Assembly (NCBI GenBank): GCA_965368175.1
Contig: CBDULX010000189.1
Coordinates: 1 to 5,901 of the forward strand
From: CBDULX01 sp965368175
GTDB taxonomy: Bacteria > Pseudomonadota > Gammaproteobacteria > SZUA-229
Length of the DNA: 5,901 nt
Direction of reading: 5' to 3'
Each line of letters opens with the position of its first letter. Within the stretch, counting starts at the first letter, position 1. The notes under the pieces are model-generated. The model searched no databases. It saw only the letters and a program-made list of their open reading frames with translations, and was not told where the DNA came from. The translations under genes and the position numbers were made by a program. This document shows, piece after piece, positions 5,773 to 5,901 of this stretch.

Positions 5773-5901
5773 TCGTATGCCGCGGGCGCAGGGAAGCGCA
5801 GGACGCCTACAGGGATGTAGGTGGTAGAGTCGAGTCTGGAACGGAGACCGAGCGGCGTGCTCAAGATCACTAGAGTAATTGAATTGAGTCGTGGGCTTTA
5901 A

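Larger units (their letters stand above)
5673..5851 (+). other. Cluster of GGA-loop stem-loops: candidate CsrA/RsmA-binding RNA or hairpin repeat element
   Basis: No credible gene is present; three overlapping short frames have no start signal or recognisable product. On the plus strand, five stem-loops show GGA in the loop. They are TGCA-TGGA-TGCA (5673-5684), GCAACGC-ATGGA-GC(A)GTTGC (5694-5713), GCGC-AGGGAA-GCGC (5786-5799), CCTACA-GGGA-TGTAGG (5806-5821) and TCG(A)GTCT-GGAACGG-AGACCGA (5830-5851). Nine GGA triplets occur in about 170 bases. CTACAGGGATGT matches the CsrA SELEX consensus RUACARGGAUGU at 11 of 12 positions. This suggests a CsrB/RsmZ-like decoy RNA, but no promoter or terminator of its own is visible. 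A dispersed gammaproteobacterial intergenic repeat is an equally good reading. The rest of the window, to 5901, shows nothing further. Confidence 0.4.
5675..5853. repeat. Imperfect direct repeat pair within the stem-loop cluster
   Basis: The 44-base segments starting at 5675 and 5810 align without gaps at 29 positions, and the first 20 positions agree at 17. The shared frame is CA-(T/G)-GGATG, then AGG(A/T)GGTAGAG, then TGGA, then CCGAG. The second copy keeps the first stem by a paired change (G5674-C5683 becomes A5809-T5818). Confidence 0.6.

Noticed and set aside
5623..5873. Three overlapping short ORFs on both strands after cytochrome c4
   Set aside because: They start within or beside the terminator or hairpins, lack a Shine-Dalgarno, and their sequence is explained by the inverted repeats.

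Overview
The window comes from a gammaproteobacterium. Gene order and protein sequence resemble the polA–engB–cytochrome c4 block of Pseudomonas and related marine or soil groups more than the enteric version. Base composition is moderate, and the genes are ordinary housekeeping genes with dense coding. I cannot name the genus.

Layout. Positions 1-291 hold a 121-bp tandem repeat (2.4 copies seen) that contains a 7-bp tandem repeat; it stops just past the 3' end of a LOG-family nucleotide phosphoribohydrolase gene on the minus strand (295-1017). A 70-bp divergent intergenic space separates that gene from polA (1088-3820, plus), a full-length three-domain DNA polymerase I. The 311-bp gap after polA has no ORF. 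It has a promoter-like sequence, a run of stem-loops and a strong plus-strand terminator, and I read it as a small RNA gene in the position held by Spot 42 in enterics. It converges on engB/yihA (4132-4749, minus), an essential ribosome-assembly GTPase. After a 249-bp gap rich in inverted repeats comes a diheme cytochrome c4 gene (4999-5610, plus) with a signal peptide, a good ribosome binding site and an intrinsic terminator.

The last 240 bp contain no credible gene. They hold a cluster of short stem-loops that present GGA in the loop, one of them matching 11 of 12 positions of the CsrA SELEX consensus. Two parts of the cluster are diverged copies of one module in which several stem pairs change together.

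The protein-coding genes are independent transcription units (replication/repair, nucleotide metabolism, ribosome assembly, respiration) and do not form one operon. The two parts most worth testing are noncoding: the polA–engB small RNA candidate, whose second hairpin loop carries an exact anti-Shine-Dalgarno heptamer, and the GGA stem-loop cluster after cytochrome c4.
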